Shown piece after piece: positions 1 through 11,590 of a stretch of 64,000 bases of DNA (positions are counted from its first letter, which is position 1; the number at the start of each line of letters is the position of its first letter). The DNA lies in assembly GCA_963682025.1 (NCBI GenBank), contig OY821517.1, positions 55,194,216 through 55,258,215 on the forward strand, written 5' to 3'. A model generated the notes under the pieces. The model was not told the origin of the DNA. It saw only the letters and a list, made by a program, of their open reading frames with translations, and searched no databases. A program made the translations under genes and the position numbers. The DNA is from Cordilura impudica. Lineage: Eukaryota > Arthropoda > Insecta > Diptera > Scathophagidae.

Positions 1-166
1 TATGTCCCATTGGTCGTGAAAGGGTTAAAATTGATGAGTTCAAATAATAGTTATAAATAACAATTATCGTAACCAATTGAAGTGAGAAATATTTTTTTTT
101 TGGTTATGAATAACTAGTATAGCAATCAAATACTTTTATCGAAATTATAAATTTTTTTTTGTTGTT

Positions 167-418
167 GCTACCCGGATACATATTGTATTTTTGATTTAAT
201 GGATGCATTTCTAAGAGGGTTGTAGTTTAATTATTAAACTACTTAAAGTATAATTATTAATCCACTTTTCCATTAAATAATATTTTATTTATAAAATTAA
301 TAAACAATTCTTACAAAACGGTCCGTTTTGTTTACTTAACCAATGATATTTTAATTAATTGCCCTACACCCCCTTAGAAATGCATACATTACAAAAAAAA
401 ATACGATATGTATCCTGG
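167..418. mobile_element. Small MITE-like inverted-repeat element
   Basis: About 50 bp near the left end (169-222, from CTACCCGGATACATAT) recurs as an imperfect reverse complement at 362-418. Both arms carry GGATACATAT...GTATTTTT...GCATTTCTAAG. The interior is AT-rich and non-coding. This is the shape of a non-autonomous DNA transposon. The family is not recognised. The flanks also carry inverted matches further out (57-92 against about 1213-1245), so a larger inverted-repeat element may enclose this one and the neighbouring dispersed repeat. Confidence 0.5.
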
Positions 419-457
419 TAGGAATAACCAAAAAAAAAAAAAATAAATTCTTTCGAT

Positions 458-1210
458 AATACGATACCCTATACCATGCGTTTAGAAACCCTATCTCTTA
501 GGCCCAACTAACTGGGCATAGAAAATAAGCAAAAACCAAATTTGAGTGGGATATTTATTAATTTTTTTGGCTGCAGATATAAAAAAGTTCAAATCGGATG
601 CTATATCTATATAGGGGCTAGGTCCAAAAATGGACCGATCCTGATCATGTTTGGTAAAGTCTCTTGTATTTTGCAAAAATATGTACAAACAAAATTTGAG
701 AAGAATCAGTGCAATATTTTTGTTTTTTAATAGATTTAACTGAAGATCGGGAAGCAGCTCTATATGGGGTCAAAGGGATCATTTTTGGACTACTCATTAG
801 TGGATGTAATGAACGCATACAAACCCAATTTGCGTAAGATCTATATGACAATTTGGATCTTATGGAAATTTATGTCGATTTCATATGGGTAATTTGTATG
901 GGGGCTAGGTCTGAACATGGACCGATTCTCACCAATTTCAATAGCGTTCATCCCATGGCCGATAAAAGCTTATCTACCAAATTTCATCAAAATATATTCA
1001 TATTTGCGACCTGCAGTTTGATTACAAGCTTTACATGGACACACAGACGGACGGACGGACGGACGGACGGACATTGTTAAATCAACTCAGAAAGTGATTC
1101 TGATTCGATCGGTATAATTAAAGATGGGTCTAGGTCAAATATTTTTGGGTGTTACAAACAGCAGCACAAAGTCATTATACCCAAACCACATAGTGGTATA
1201 GGGTATAAAA
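458..1210 (+). repeat. Dispersed ~780-bp repeat, copy A (5' end degraded)
   Basis: First of seven copies in the window of one repeat family, called family X here. Landmarks are ATACCCTATACCATGCG near the head, GGACCGATCCTGATCATG, a short (CGGA)n tract at about 1044-1070, and a tail reading CACATAGTGGTATAGGGTATAAAA. Head and tail carry the ATACCCTATACCA motif in inverted orientation, so the copy has weak subterminal inverted repeats. The palindrome GTCGGTCTAGACCGAC seen at the head of other copies is lost here. No coding capacity; the short open frames are not conserved protein. Confidence 0.85.
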
Positions 1211-1474
1211 AGGATTTCTCACTTCAATTGGTTACGGTAACCAAAATATTATAATATCTTACGATAATTGTTAAAATTTCACTAAAACAAATAAATCGAA
1301 TTTAAGCATAACCTTTTCTTTACAAAAAATAACAATTATTTTGCGTCCCTGAACTCAAATCAAAATATAATGAAATTTTTTTTCAGAAAAAAAAGCCACA
1401 ATTCCAAACCTAGTATATATCAAAACGCAACAAATACATAAGGTTCATAAGAAAATTAAATAAGTACTATGTGA

Positions 1475-4400
1475 CGGACCAAAACGCAATAATTCCAAAT
1501 TTGTTATCTAAATAACTTAAAAATTAATTAAGTGTGCAAAGTTAGCCTCCATTTTTGGAAATTCAATTTTTTGAAGATTGTTCTGAATTGTTCTACAATG
1601 TTCCAAAACGATGAGTTTCTAAAATGTAATTTGTACCGATAAATCGAAAAAAAAACGAATTTTAAGCTTTGCCCCCCACTTTTGGAAAAAAAACAAATTT
1701 GGCGGTTGTTCTAGTTGTACTAAACATTGTTCCAAACTAGATATGTCGCAAACCGTAACGTACGCAAATGAGAAAGAAAAACATTTTCCCCATTATTGCG
1801 AAGTTAGCCCCCATTTTTGGAAATAAAATTTTTTGCAGATTGTTTTACATTGTTCTAGGATTGTTCTACAAAGTTCCAAAACGATGAGTTTCTAAAATGT
1901 AATTTGTACCGATAAATCGAAAAAACGAATTTAAGGCTTTGCCCCCCCACTTTTGGAAAAAAAAATTTGGCGGTTGTTCTAAACATTGTTCCAAAAAAAT
2001 ATGTCGTAAACCGTAACGTACGCAAATGAGAACGAAAAATATTTTTTCCGCGATATCAACGTTATTAAACGATATCAATATTTTTATGCAACACGAAAGT
2101 TAACGTACAGATTCCATAATTTCTTCCCCAGTTTTGGAAATAAAATTTTTTGAAGATTGATCTGAATTGTCTAGGATTGTTCTACAATGTTCCAAAACGA
2201 TGAGTTTCTAAAATATAATTTGTACCGGTAAATCGAAAAACACTTATTTTAAACTACTTAGAAATTAAATATATCAGTCCAAAGACGTAAAAACCCGAAG
2301 TTCCCGGAGAACTTTTCAGGTATCTAGACTTCGAGTCAAAAGTTCTCGTTTGCTTCCAAGTCATTCTTCATAATTGATGACATGAAATGTCGTGAAGTCG
2401 CTTGTGTTTCATATCTTTAACATTAGTTACGCTGTTTGGGCGCATGCAGGAAGTACCACGTGCATGTTGTCAACAAATTCCCCTTGTATATATTTTTAAT
2501 TTTTTGTATTTCTTTTTTGTTTTTTGTTATTTTTTTTTTTTTGTTTATTGTGATTTTTGTATATTTTATGTTTTTGTTTTTTTTTTTGTAATAATTTTAT
2601 ATGTATTTTACATATACATATATACATATATTTTACATATTTATATATATATGTATATATGATATGCTTGCAGCACGACGAAAAGTGGTAATAAAGGATA
2701 CATGAATAAATAAAAATAAAAAGATTATCGCTAAAATATATGTGGAACGATATACCAAGGAAAAAATTAAATTAAACGTAATCGTACGTGATGAGTTTGT
2801 TCGGTCATATATTACCATACGTTTCAACGTAAACGCAAAGTACCGGAGGTGGTAGGAGGGTTTTCAGATTTTTATCTCTCATACGTCATTGTCTACGGCA
2901 AAGATTCGAGTTTACATCGAGAACCGTTCACGTTGCGTTAATGTCTCAACGTAAACGCATAGAACCGGATTGATTTTCTCGGCTCGGGATGCATGTTTGG
3001 GTTTCGTACAGAGATCGTCGAAAGGATCCAGTCACCGCCGTATCTAGCAAAAGCAGTGTAGTGCGCGGCCATGTAAATTGTGCGGCCCGGTCGGAAATGA
3101 ATCACACCCGCTAAACTATACGCCGATTCGTTCAACGTCATGGTCGTCGGGAAAAATTCGAGTTCATATCCGACTCCAGCGGCTCCAATGCATTCTATGA
3201 ACAGATGAGGGCGTTACTCGATTTGGATGCGACGTTCCGTATTACAGATCCCGCATCTTTTTTCTGTTTGCTTGCCGTTCTGAAGCTTGATCGCATTTTC
3301 AAGCTCACTGTATCCATGAATCCGGATCGTTTCGAAGTCCTATTGCACCAGCATCTGACTCTTGCTTGTAATATTTTGGCAGGTAAGGCATTCTTCGCGT
3401 AAATCAAAACGTGGCTCCTCGCTGAATATCCATTCGCACAAGTTGCAAATGTTCGACAGAGCGTTGATACCAGATACTCCAGAAACATTTTCTTCGACGA
3501 AACATTAAATTTTGGCGTTCAAACATGCTCTTTCCTTGAAAATTAGAGCGCATGGACCCTTTGCTGCGAATTTCTTCGTGAACTCGGAAACCTTGGAACA
3601 AGCGGTTTGTATTACGTGACGAAATTTATCGTGGACGGACGCCGCCAACAGTAGTTGCTGAATACTATCGAAGCCACATGTATTCGACACGACAAATCTT
3701 TTTCGTTTCTCTTGAAACGATGGACATAAGTTCGCATTCAGAAGAAGGCTCATGGAAGCTTTTCGTTGATAATAACGTTATTTTTTTTTTTCCAAAAGTG
3801 AGGGGTAAAGTTTAAAATTCGTTTTTTTCGATTTACCGGTACAAATTATATTTTAGAAACTCATCGTTTTGGAACATTATAGAACAATCCTAGAACAATC
3901 TTGAAAAAATTTTATTTCCAAAAATGGGGAAGAAATTATGGAATCTGTACATTAACTTTCGTGTTGCATAAAAATATTGATATCGTTTAATAACGTTGAT
4001 ATCGCGGAAAAAATGTTTTTCGTTCTCATTTGCATACGTTACGGTTTACGACATATCTATTTTGGAACAATGTTTAGAACAACTAGAACTACCCACAACA
4101 ACCGCCAATTTTTTTTTTTTTTGTTCAAAAGTTAGTTTTTTTCGATTTACCGGTACAAATTACATTTTAGAAACTCATCGTTTTGGAGCATTGTAGAACA
4201 ATCCTAGAACAATTCAGAACAATATTCAAAAAATTGTTTTTCCACACGCTTAAATTAATTGCCAGATAAATGACTTTTTTTTTGATTTGTATTGTTTTTA
4301 GAAGACTTATATATCACAACAACTGTTTTAAAAGAATATATATCCTACTGACTTATGCCGTTTTCTTGCTTTTAATTCAGAATATATAAAAAAAAATACA

Positions 4401-4524
4401 CTTTTCAAAAAAAGGGCAAAATAAGGGCGACATTTTTTGTCAGCAAAGAAAACGGCATTAAACTCATTTATGCATTTATCTAAAAACTTGTTAAGGTGGA
4501 ATTATTGCGTTTTGTTATGGACCT
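1475..4524. mobile_element. ~3 kb DNA transposon with long inverted terminal regions
   Basis: The outer ends match in inverted orientation (CAAAACGCAATAATTCCA at about 1480; TGGAATTATTGCGTTTTG at about 4498). Inside each end lie several copies of a diverged subterminal unit containing 'TTCCAAAACGATGAGTTTCTAAAAT', here split as TTCCAAAACGATGAG and TTTCTAAAAT. The left block is 1500-2260. The right block, 3780-4250, is its reverse complement. The centre (2270-3770) has a T-rich and TA-rich stretch and then a decayed coding remnant on the minus strand. A ~240-bp element at 9950-10191 has the same terminal motif and may be a miniature relative. The superfamily could not be assigned. Confidence 0.6.
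2938..3753 (-). pseudogene. Decayed transposon gene with possible thiol-peptidase (USP-like) signature
   Basis: On the minus strand, fragments in different frames read in order as follows. A Cys motif NTCGFDSIQQ lies at about 3680. A pair of CxxC motifs (CNLC and CLTC) lies around 3390-3440. A C-terminal YSLAGVIHF...HYTAFARYGGDW lies at about 3010-3125. That order (Cys-box, zinc-ribbon-like cysteines, His-box) resembles ubiquitin-specific-protease-like folds. Stops and frameshifts break the frame at least three times. The assignment is by motif resemblance only. The piece belongs to the surrounding transposon, not to a host gene. Confidence 0.3.
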
Positions 4525-5240
4525 ACTCAAGTATTATAATACCTTTTTAAATCAATTTAAATTCCATTTCTTCGACAATTTTTTTGAATGAAAACATCAA
4601 TAATATCAATGAAGATGTCTTGTTTTTCGTTGTTCAAGCAATGCTATTTTTTTTATATAATATCCAATTCATAATGTCACTAATTAATACGTTTAATTTC
4701 TATTAAAAGCATATTTCTTCAAACCAATTGAAACGCAACTTTTTAGGTATGTTTTTTTTCATATGATCTCTTCATTTAATTAATAAAATTATGTAGTATG
4801 TATGGATTTCTTTAATGGAATCATTAAGACAAGTTATACATTAATTAATAATAGGTTGTGTATTTTTTAAATATTCACAGAAAATATGATGTTTTTAAAA
4901 AGTTGATACTTTTTAGATTATTGTTTTATGTTTTGAATTTAATACAAATTGAAATATATATGTATGTATATATATATAAAGATATATATATGTAACTTAT
5001 CTTAAGTGGAGCTTTTACTAGTATTATTTGAAACAAATCTAAGCAGTTTGTAAGTGTAAGTCTTGTAATTGTTAAGGTCTCCTATTTGTAATGTAATGTA
5101 ATGTATGTATGTTTGTATGTATGCTGTATGATGTATGATGCATGATGTATGATGTATAATGTATGATGTATGATATAATAGTGGATGTGCTTAAATTATT
5201 TACTATTAAGTATAAATCATTTTAATAAGAATTAATTTGT
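4525..5240. other. AT-rich 3' flank of the WD40 gene with TGTATGATG microsatellite
   Basis: No coding region is visible. At about 5090-5175 there is an imperfect GTAATG/TGTATGATG microsatellite, and at 4955-4990 a TA-rich run. Because the terminal exon upstream on the minus strand stops at 5241, this stretch is probably its 3' untranslated region. Confidence 0.5.
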
Positions 5241-6397
5241 TTAATCACTTTCCGTATCATCAACAAATTGTTTTCTATAATTACGACGTACATGGCCCAT
5301 TAATTTTGATTGAAATTTATTTAACTTTGTTTTCGGGTTATTGTTAATAATAACTCCCTCATCTTCATTTTCTACATCACAGTCGTTGCTTTCGAAACAG
5401 GGAGATAAGTGCCGAACAATTCTCCTATTGGAGGAGGTGGAAGCACGAATATTATCATTACGATCAATAGTACTTGGAGTGGTGGAACTGTTCAAACTAA
5501 CACCACTATCGGGCGTAAACATCATTGAATTATAATTATTAGTTTGTGAGGAAGATGAGGAATTTTCATAGTTGCCAAGATTGATGCCAGTAGTATTTAA
5601 TTGCGGTCGTTGTGGTGTGATTTGACCATGATGATTTGGAATATTATTATTATTATTATGATAATTTCCTTCAATGGTAATTATATCATTATTATTTGTT
5701 TCATTGTTGTTTTCTTCAATGACATTATCGGTATCGAGATCACTGCGCACATTTATATAATCAGCAATGGAGATTTTACGCTTTTTCAAAGGTGATAAGG
5801 ATGATGATGCAGGTGATGGTGAGGCCATCTCAGTGCTAACTGACGTTGATGATGATGATGATGAATCTGGATATAAATCATTGCGATAACTATTATTAGC
5901 ATGTCTTGAATTTGTTGGACTATCATCTAAAACGTGTGTGTCTGGACAATGTCTTTTCTTGGTATTTGTATTACAACTACTACCAGACTCAGTAGCGGCA
6001 GTAGGATGAGTCGTTTTTCGATTGTCTCTAGTTCTAATGCTACTACTACTATTTCCACTACTTCTTTTGTGAACAACATTGTTATGCAAATTTGTAGTTG
6101 GATGATTTCTTTGAGGTAGCATTGTTTCATTTGAACTGACCACATCCAAAGCAGCAGAGTTTCTAGGTCGTTGGTTGGATCTCAAGGAACTTGAATTTGT
6201 GATGCTGCTGCTGCTGCTAACATTTGCGTTCGTGTTATTTTGAGAACTTTCCTTTGTGGACTTATTAATGCCGTTGTGTCTTTTAGTGCGTTCTTCTTCA
6301 TTTCTTGAACTTAACTCATTTTGATTTTGATCATCGTCATCATCCTCATCCTCAGAATCCGACATAAATATCTGACGACTCAAACGTAAAAAGGCAT
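5241..6397 (-). CDS. Probable terminal coding exon of the DCAF5-like WD40 gene
   Basis: A minus-strand open frame starts after a good splice acceptor (TTACATGTTACAG, exon from 6397) and runs to a TAA at 5241. Its first bases must be completed by one upstream nucleotide (phase 1). That is exactly the phase left by the exon donor at 35274, giving a join of ...NFR-D-AFLRLSRQIFMSD. The product begins with an acidic SDSEDEDDDDD tract. It then becomes low-complexity Ser/Asn/Thr-rich, has a basic PLKKRKI patch that could be a nuclear localisation signal, and ends in a basic-then-acidic tail (HVRRNYRK...DDTESD). No independent start or promoter is evident, so it is read as a last exon. The link to the distant exons is inferred from phase and composition. 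The alternative is a separate gene whose earlier exons were missed. Confidence 0.6.
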
Positions 6398-6900
6398 CTG
6401 TAACATGTAAAAAAAAGTGTAATTTTATAATAACTTAGTAGGTATGCATATATATTTATAGTTTTTTCAGGGCTAAAAGTAATAATAACGTAGAGTAAAT
6501 GCTAATTGACAAGATAAAAATATAAACGTATGAAGTTAATGGACATACAGCTACGTGCAACAAATTAGGAACAGTAGTATCCAATAATTAAATCGCCACA
6601 TCAAAGGTAATATTCATGAAATAAAATGCAAAAACTTGACACTGTTTAGTTAATTCAATTCTGTTCATCTAAAATTCGTCAATCGTAACACTTCTTTTAA
6701 CGTTCTTTTTCTTTGTGTTTTTTTTTAACATTAGTCAAATAAATTAATCGTGCACTAAATTAGGAACGGCGATAAATTTTTCTATATTTGTAAATTCACG
6801 AAAATTTTAACGTGCCACAAAGTTGCTTTAAGCAACTGCTTATAGTATATGTGTGGCCTATTTGGATCAAAAGGTAATTATTGCACATACGTAGATAAAA
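6398..6900. other. AT-rich intronic stretch, nothing recognised
   Basis: No gene or clear repeat was found. Two short related motifs (CGTGCAACAAATTAGGAAC at about 6554 and CGTGCACTAAATTAGGAAC at about 6750) suggest an eroded transposon terminus, but no partner end was identified. Confidence 0.4.
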
Positions 6901-6904
6901 TGTA

Positions 6905-7400
6905 TCGTAAGGCTTTTCACTGAGCTGTGTTCCGCGAACGAGTCGCGTCCGCGCATTTGGGAGCTACACCCGTGCTACCGCGCAGTTAGCGTCAACTTAT
7001 TTTAATCGCCAAAATATATATTTCGGATCATTCCGATATTTTAGCTGAGCTTTGTTCGCGAGCGCGTCCGCGAGCTGCTTCCGCGCGTTTGGCAGCCACA
7101 CCAGTGCTGCCGCGCAGTTGTTGTCAACTTATTGAAATTGCCAAAATATATATTTCGGATCATTCCGATATTTTAGCTGAGCTTTGTTCGCGAGCGCGTC
7201 CGCGAGCTGCTTCCGCGCGTTTGGCAGCCACACCAGTGCTGCCGCGCAGTTGTTGTCAACTTATTGAAATTGCCAAATTATATTTTTCAAATCATTCCGA
7301 TATTTTAGCTAAGCTGTATTCCGCGAGCGCGTCGCATCGCGTCCGCGTCCGCGCGCCGCTTCCACGCATTGAAATGATGCCATTGAAAAGAATACAGATT
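6905..7400. repeat. GC-rich 132-bp tandem repeat (about four units)
   Basis: The motif TTTCGGATCATTCCGATATT recurs at 7021, 7153 and (mutated) 7285, a spacing of 132 bp. Each unit has a GC-rich core with CGCGAGCGCGTCCGCGAGCTG followed by TTGGCAGCCACACC; a more diverged unit begins near 6905. The two middle units are nearly identical. Because 132 is a multiple of three, one frame stays open for 123 codons. That frame is repeat-derived and shows no known domain. The GC content stands out sharply against the AT-rich surroundings. Confidence 0.85.
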
Positions 7401-7599
7401 TTAAATGCGTATATTGCAGGACAAACATTGAGATCAGTATGCAAGTTTTCACTTAAATAAATATTTAACAAAATTCATTAAATAAAAATATGGAAACATT
7501 TAAGAACGAATTTTGGGAGTAAGAACATTTCTTTATTTCGTTTAAAAAAAAAAATGGGGAATTTGTTCATTTCTCTTGGGGACCTTTTTTTAAATTTGG

Positions 7600-8640
7600 G
7601 GAATTTGTTCCTCGAAAAATTATTCCCGTGTGTACCAAATTTCAGAGAAATCCGTTTAAAAATACAAATTTGTATAGCGAAGAAATGTACAAAAAAAAAA
7701 AATAGTTTTATAAAAAAGTGGGCGTAAAGGTAGGCGTGGCCAGAAATATATATAGTCCGACCTTCGCTGGAGTACAGAGATCACGTGTACCAAATTTCAG
7801 AGAAAGGCGTTGAAAAATAAGAGTTTGTATAGCAGTCAAAAAAAGAAACAAATAAAAGGAAAAAAAATAAATTTTATATACATATAAGTAGGCGCAAAAT
7901 TAGGCGTGGACGGTAAGAAGCATATGGCGACCTTGCCTGGAGTACAGAGAAATCCGTTGAAAAATAAAAATTTGTATAGCGAACAAATATACCAAAAAAA
8001 CAGAAAATGAACTGTATACAAAAAGTGGGCGTAAAAGTAGGCGTGGCCGGTAAGAATCATATGGCGACCATTCCCGGAGTACAGAGATCGTGCGTAACAA
8101 ATTTTAGAGAAATCCGTTGAAAAAAATTTGTATAACGAACAATTATACCAAAAAACATAAAATGAATTGTACACAAAAAGTGGGCGTAAAAGTAGGCTTG
8201 GCCGGTAAGAATCATATGGCGACCTTCCCTGGGGTACAGAAATCTTGTGTACTAAATTTTAGAGAAATCCGTTGAAAAATAAAAATTTTTATAGCAAACA
8301 AATATACAAAAAAAAAAAAGAAAATTAATTTTGTATAAAAAGTGGGCGTAAAAGTAGGCGTAGCCGCAAGAATCTAATGGTGACCTTGCCTGGAGTACAG
8401 AGATTGCGCGTAATAAATTTCAGAGAAATCCGTTGAAAAAAAATTGTATAGCGAACAATTATACCAAAAACAGAAAATGAATTGTATAAAAAAAAAGTGG
8501 GCTTAAAAGTAGGCGTGGTCGGTAGGAATCATATGGCGACCTTTCCTGGAATATAGAGATTGCGTGTACAAAATTTCAGAGAAATCCGTTGAAAAATAAA
8601 AATTTGTATAGCGGTCAAACAAACAAACAGAAAATGAATT
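7600..8640. repeat. Diverged ~135-165 bp tandem repeat (GGGCGTAAAAGTAGGCGTGG units)
   Basis: About six units. Each contains AGTGGGCGTAAAAGTAGGCG, then ATATGGCGACCT, GGAGTACAGAGAT, and AGAGAAATCCGTTGAAAAAT. Phased copies start near 7720, 7886, 8020, 8178, 8340 and 8495. The array is non-coding. The left breakpoint of the 8.9 kb tandem duplication falls inside its last unit, at GGCGAC/CTTTCC (8540/8541). Confidence 0.85.
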
Positions 8641-8648
8641 TTATATAT

Positions 8649-9250
8649 CTGTGGTCACAAGCATTAACCGCCTAAGTCTAAAATCATGCTTTCGAGAAAA
8701 ATGACTTTTTATATAAATGTAATGGGGCTTCATTACGACTTAGGTCTGTATGTTTTCATTAATAACTTTTTAATAAACAGTGATAGAGAAATGGGGCTTT
8801 CACGTAAATATAAAGCGTTTTAAGTGGAACTAGCAGATTCCAGCCCTCGAAATTCGAGTGCAAATTCCAGGAAATTTTATTTTTTTTATGAAATAAAGAT
8901 CCTAAAGGTATGCTAATCAATTATAACCAATTCAAAAATCAACACAAAAAAAAACAAACTCATTTTTATTACAAACACTTTAACAAATTTAATAAACACA
9001 CACGTAACATTGTATAATTTTATGTATGTGTTAGTAGCAACTTTAAATGCAATTTACTCAAAATAAAAGAAAAAATTAAAAAATCTGTAAATCTGCAAAT
9101 AACATATGTTTGGTCATAATCGGGATAAAACGGTAGAACAAAACATCGGTCACAAGAAATCGCCTAGCCTATTAATATTATAGATAAGACAGCATACATA
9201 ACTCAAATCATTCTTAAGTCGACTTAGGCGGTTATCGCTTGTGACCACAG
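8649..9250. mobile_element. MITE with CTGTGGTCACAAGC ends (unit 1)
   Basis: The left end CTGTGGTCACAAGC at 8649 and right end GCTTGTGACCACAG ending at 9250 form inverted repeats that extend inwards (AACCGCCTAAGTC / GACTTAGGCGGTT). The element is flanked by ATATAT on both sides (8643-8648, 9251-9256), a plausible target duplication. It has no coding capacity. A family-Z repeat (8830-9187) is inserted in its interior. Confidence 0.8.
8830..9187. repeat. Family-Z dispersed repeat, nested in the MITE
   Basis: A ~360-bp repeat begins TAGCAGATTCCAGCC with the palindrome CTCGAAATTCGAG and ends CCTATTAATATTATAGATA. Five copies occur in the window (8830, 10603, their duplicates, and 55058). It has no open frame of note and the class is not recognised; a short non-autonomous element is likely. 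Confidence 0.75.
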
Positions 9251-9314
9251 ATATATAGATTGTAATTGTGATGGAGTGTTTTTCGTTGTTTGGCAAGCAT
9301 TAACTACTTGTTTG

Positions 9315-9895
9315 ACATGGGTAAACACAATACTTGTGATGTCAGTACTCGGAAGATTATTGTGCAAATGCATCAGAATGGAAGCACTTACCGGGACATC
9401 GCAGCAGCCTTAAAAGTTTCCAATACTATGGTAAGCAACGCGGTGCAATAATTCAAGAAGCATTCGACTACTGAGAAGGTGGCCCGTAAACAAAGAAGCC
9501 GAATAACAATAGCTCAAGCAGGCAAAAAATTGTGAGTCGAAAAAAAAAATCACATAAATACGCAAATGAGATTCGGGTTGCAGTCTTTGGTGAAAATCGA
9601 AAGATGAGAGCAGAGTTTGCAAAAAAGTACCGTGCAATAGAACACAGTATTATTATTTTCGGACAAAATGTAAAATTATAGGATCTCCCCCAATGGAAAA
9701 AAATATGTTCGCGGTCCAAAGTCTAAAGAATTTGATGAAAATATGTTGACGAAAATATGCCGGTAACGTGGATATTTCAGCGAAGCACACAGTTGTTGAT
9801 TGGCCTACACCAAAACAATTGGTACTGGGAAGCCATTCCAAACAGCGTATGCGAAAATTTGGTGGCTTCAATGCCTCGAAGAACAAAATATTAAT
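9315..9895 (+). pseudogene. Tc1-like transposase relic (internally deleted)
   Basis: A plus-strand translation from about 9338 gives the Tc1-type helix-turn-helix start (TRKIIVQMHQNGSTYRDIAA, then LKVSNTMVSNAV). It is interrupted by stops and frameshifts. The end (9815-9890) gives WEAIPNSVCENLVASMPRR, which is the usual Tc1 C-terminus. Most of the catalytic core is missing, so it is dead. Confidence 0.75.
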
Positions 9896-9949
9896 TTTTT
9901 TTTAATAAATATTTGTTTTTTTTTCATAAAAGTTATGATGCGTCCTTAA

Positions 9950-10191
9950 AGGCAATAATTCCACCTTTTAAGTTTTTAGTTTTTTTTGACTAAATCCGGT
10001 TCTACATATTGAAATCTATGTGCCCATTGTTATAAAACATACCAAAGCCCAATAATTTTACTGTAATTCAATACCAAAAATAATGATTTAGACCAAAATG
10101 AAACAATTCCAATATGTATTCTACTGACCTTAATTAAAGTTATTCGTTTTTCCAAAAAAATGTTCTGGTGGAATTATTGCGTTTTGTTATG
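9950..10191. mobile_element. Short inverted-repeat element with GGAATTATTGCG ends
   Basis: AGGCAATAATTCCACC at 9950 is matched in inverted orientation by GGTGGAATTATTGCG at 10167. The same terminal motif bounds the larger element at 1475-4524, so this may be a miniature member of that family. Non-coding. Its duplicate lies at 18850-19091. Confidence 0.5.
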
Positions 10192-10602
10192 AAACTCCTT
10201 AATTATGCGCACGGCCGATATAAATTATTTTTAAAATTAATGGTCACAAATTTTTCAATATTAATTTATTTGATACAATTAGCATTTGCTTTCCAGGATA
10301 AAGAAATTAAACAAAACTAGGAAGAATTGTACCAAAATCATAGTACATTTTGTATTATTTGCTTGAATCTCCCATATTAGTATTGTGTTCCAAATTAGCT
10401 GCACGGAGCTGTATATACAGATTAATTTTATATCCGAATACAAGTTTACAAAATATATGAACATACTGGCTAATCTCATCGAACTTTATTTCCTATTAGC
10501 CTGCCTACATTCTTAAATAAATAGTTTTTATTTTGTGGATTTCAAAAATTCAGTTCATATAAACAATTTTCACAATGACATGGGAAGTACCATGACCAAT
10601 AC
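10192..10602. other. AT-rich intronic stretch, nothing recognised
   Basis: No repeat, gene or signal was identified here or in its duplicate (19092-19502). The one minus-strand open frame has no recognisable domain. Confidence 0.4.
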
Positions 10603-10966
10603 TAGCAGATTCCAGCCCTCGAAATTCGAGTGCAAATTCTAGAATACTTTTTTTTATTTAATAAGGAACCTAAAGGTATGCTTTTATTTTTCAATTCAAC
10701 ACAATTATTATTGTAAATGAAGAGAACAAACTCACAAACACATTAACAAATTTTATAAACACACACATAGCATTGTACAATTTTATGTTTGTGTAAGTAG
10801 CAATGCAATTTACTCAAAATGAAGGAAAAATATAAAAATTTGTATATCTGCAAATCCGATTAAAAGAAATACCTTTCAAATAATATACGTTTGGTCAAAA
10901 TCGGGCTAAAACGGTAAACAAAACATCGGTCACAAGAATTCGCCTAGCCTATTAATATTATAGATA
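10603..10966. repeat. Family-Z dispersed repeat
   Basis: It has the same landmarks as the copy at 8830 (TAGCAGATTCCAGCC, CTCGAAATTCGAG, TATTAATATTATAGATA) but is not inside a MITE. It runs straight into the repeat at 10967. Confidence 0.75.
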
Positions 10967-11590
10967 AAAGCGAAAGTATGTATGTTTCTTTGAAGCTTAT
11001 TGGAGGCTAAACCTCTGGACCGATCTTCCTGAAATTTTTACAGAGTCTTATTAAGTATTTATATAGGCTATAATTTTTTTTTATAGTTTTGATAGTTTTT
11101 GACAGGGAGAGCTTTGCAAATTTGTCTGAGGTCAGCTATTATTAACGTGAGTAGTTGGATAAAAATTAGGCGGGATCGAATCAATGGGCGTGGCACCCAC
11201 ATACAAAGTAAATAATATATGTCAAAAATCTGAAATACTGTAATAGTGAGATCCTTGGCACATTGTGTGAGCTCATAAGTTTTTCATGTGATAAGTCGAA
11301 CAAAAACTGGACGTGATCGGATCAGTGGGCATGGAAACGCCCATACAAAGTAACTTATAATATACAACTGGAGTACTATAAAGGGGAAAGCCTTGACACT
11401 TTGTACGGGTCCATCAGATATTAATGTGAGTAGTCAAATAAAAAATGGTTGGGATGGGATAGGTGAGCGTGGCACCCCTATACAAAAAACATGAAGTACT
11501 ATGAAAGCGACAGTCTGGAAACTTTTGACAAGTAACTAATTACCAATGTGAGTAGTCGTGAAAAATATGGGCGAAATAGCCAAATTCAAA
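10967..11590. repeat. Repeat element with internal ~130-bp tandem units
   Basis: It begins AAGCGAAAGTATGTATGTTT and TGGACCGATCTTCCTGAAAT. Three to four diverged units follow with TGAGTAGT, GGGCGTGGCACC and CATACAAAG motifs. The duplicate is at 19867-20490, with a 1-bp indel near 11355. Non-coding. Confidence 0.6.

Noticed and set aside
2402..2662. Hydrophobic 86-codon frame that looks like a membrane protein
   Set aside because: It is a T-rich and TA-rich low-complexity stretch inside a transposon; the Phe/Tyr runs are compositional.
7089..7460. 123-codon open frame through the GC-rich minisatellite
   Set aside because: It stays open only because the unit is 132 bp; no domain, start context or conservation signal supports a protein.
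9410..9886. Minus-strand open frames opposite the Tc1 relic
   Set aside because: The plus strand gives recognisable Tc1 motifs; the antisense frames are shadows.
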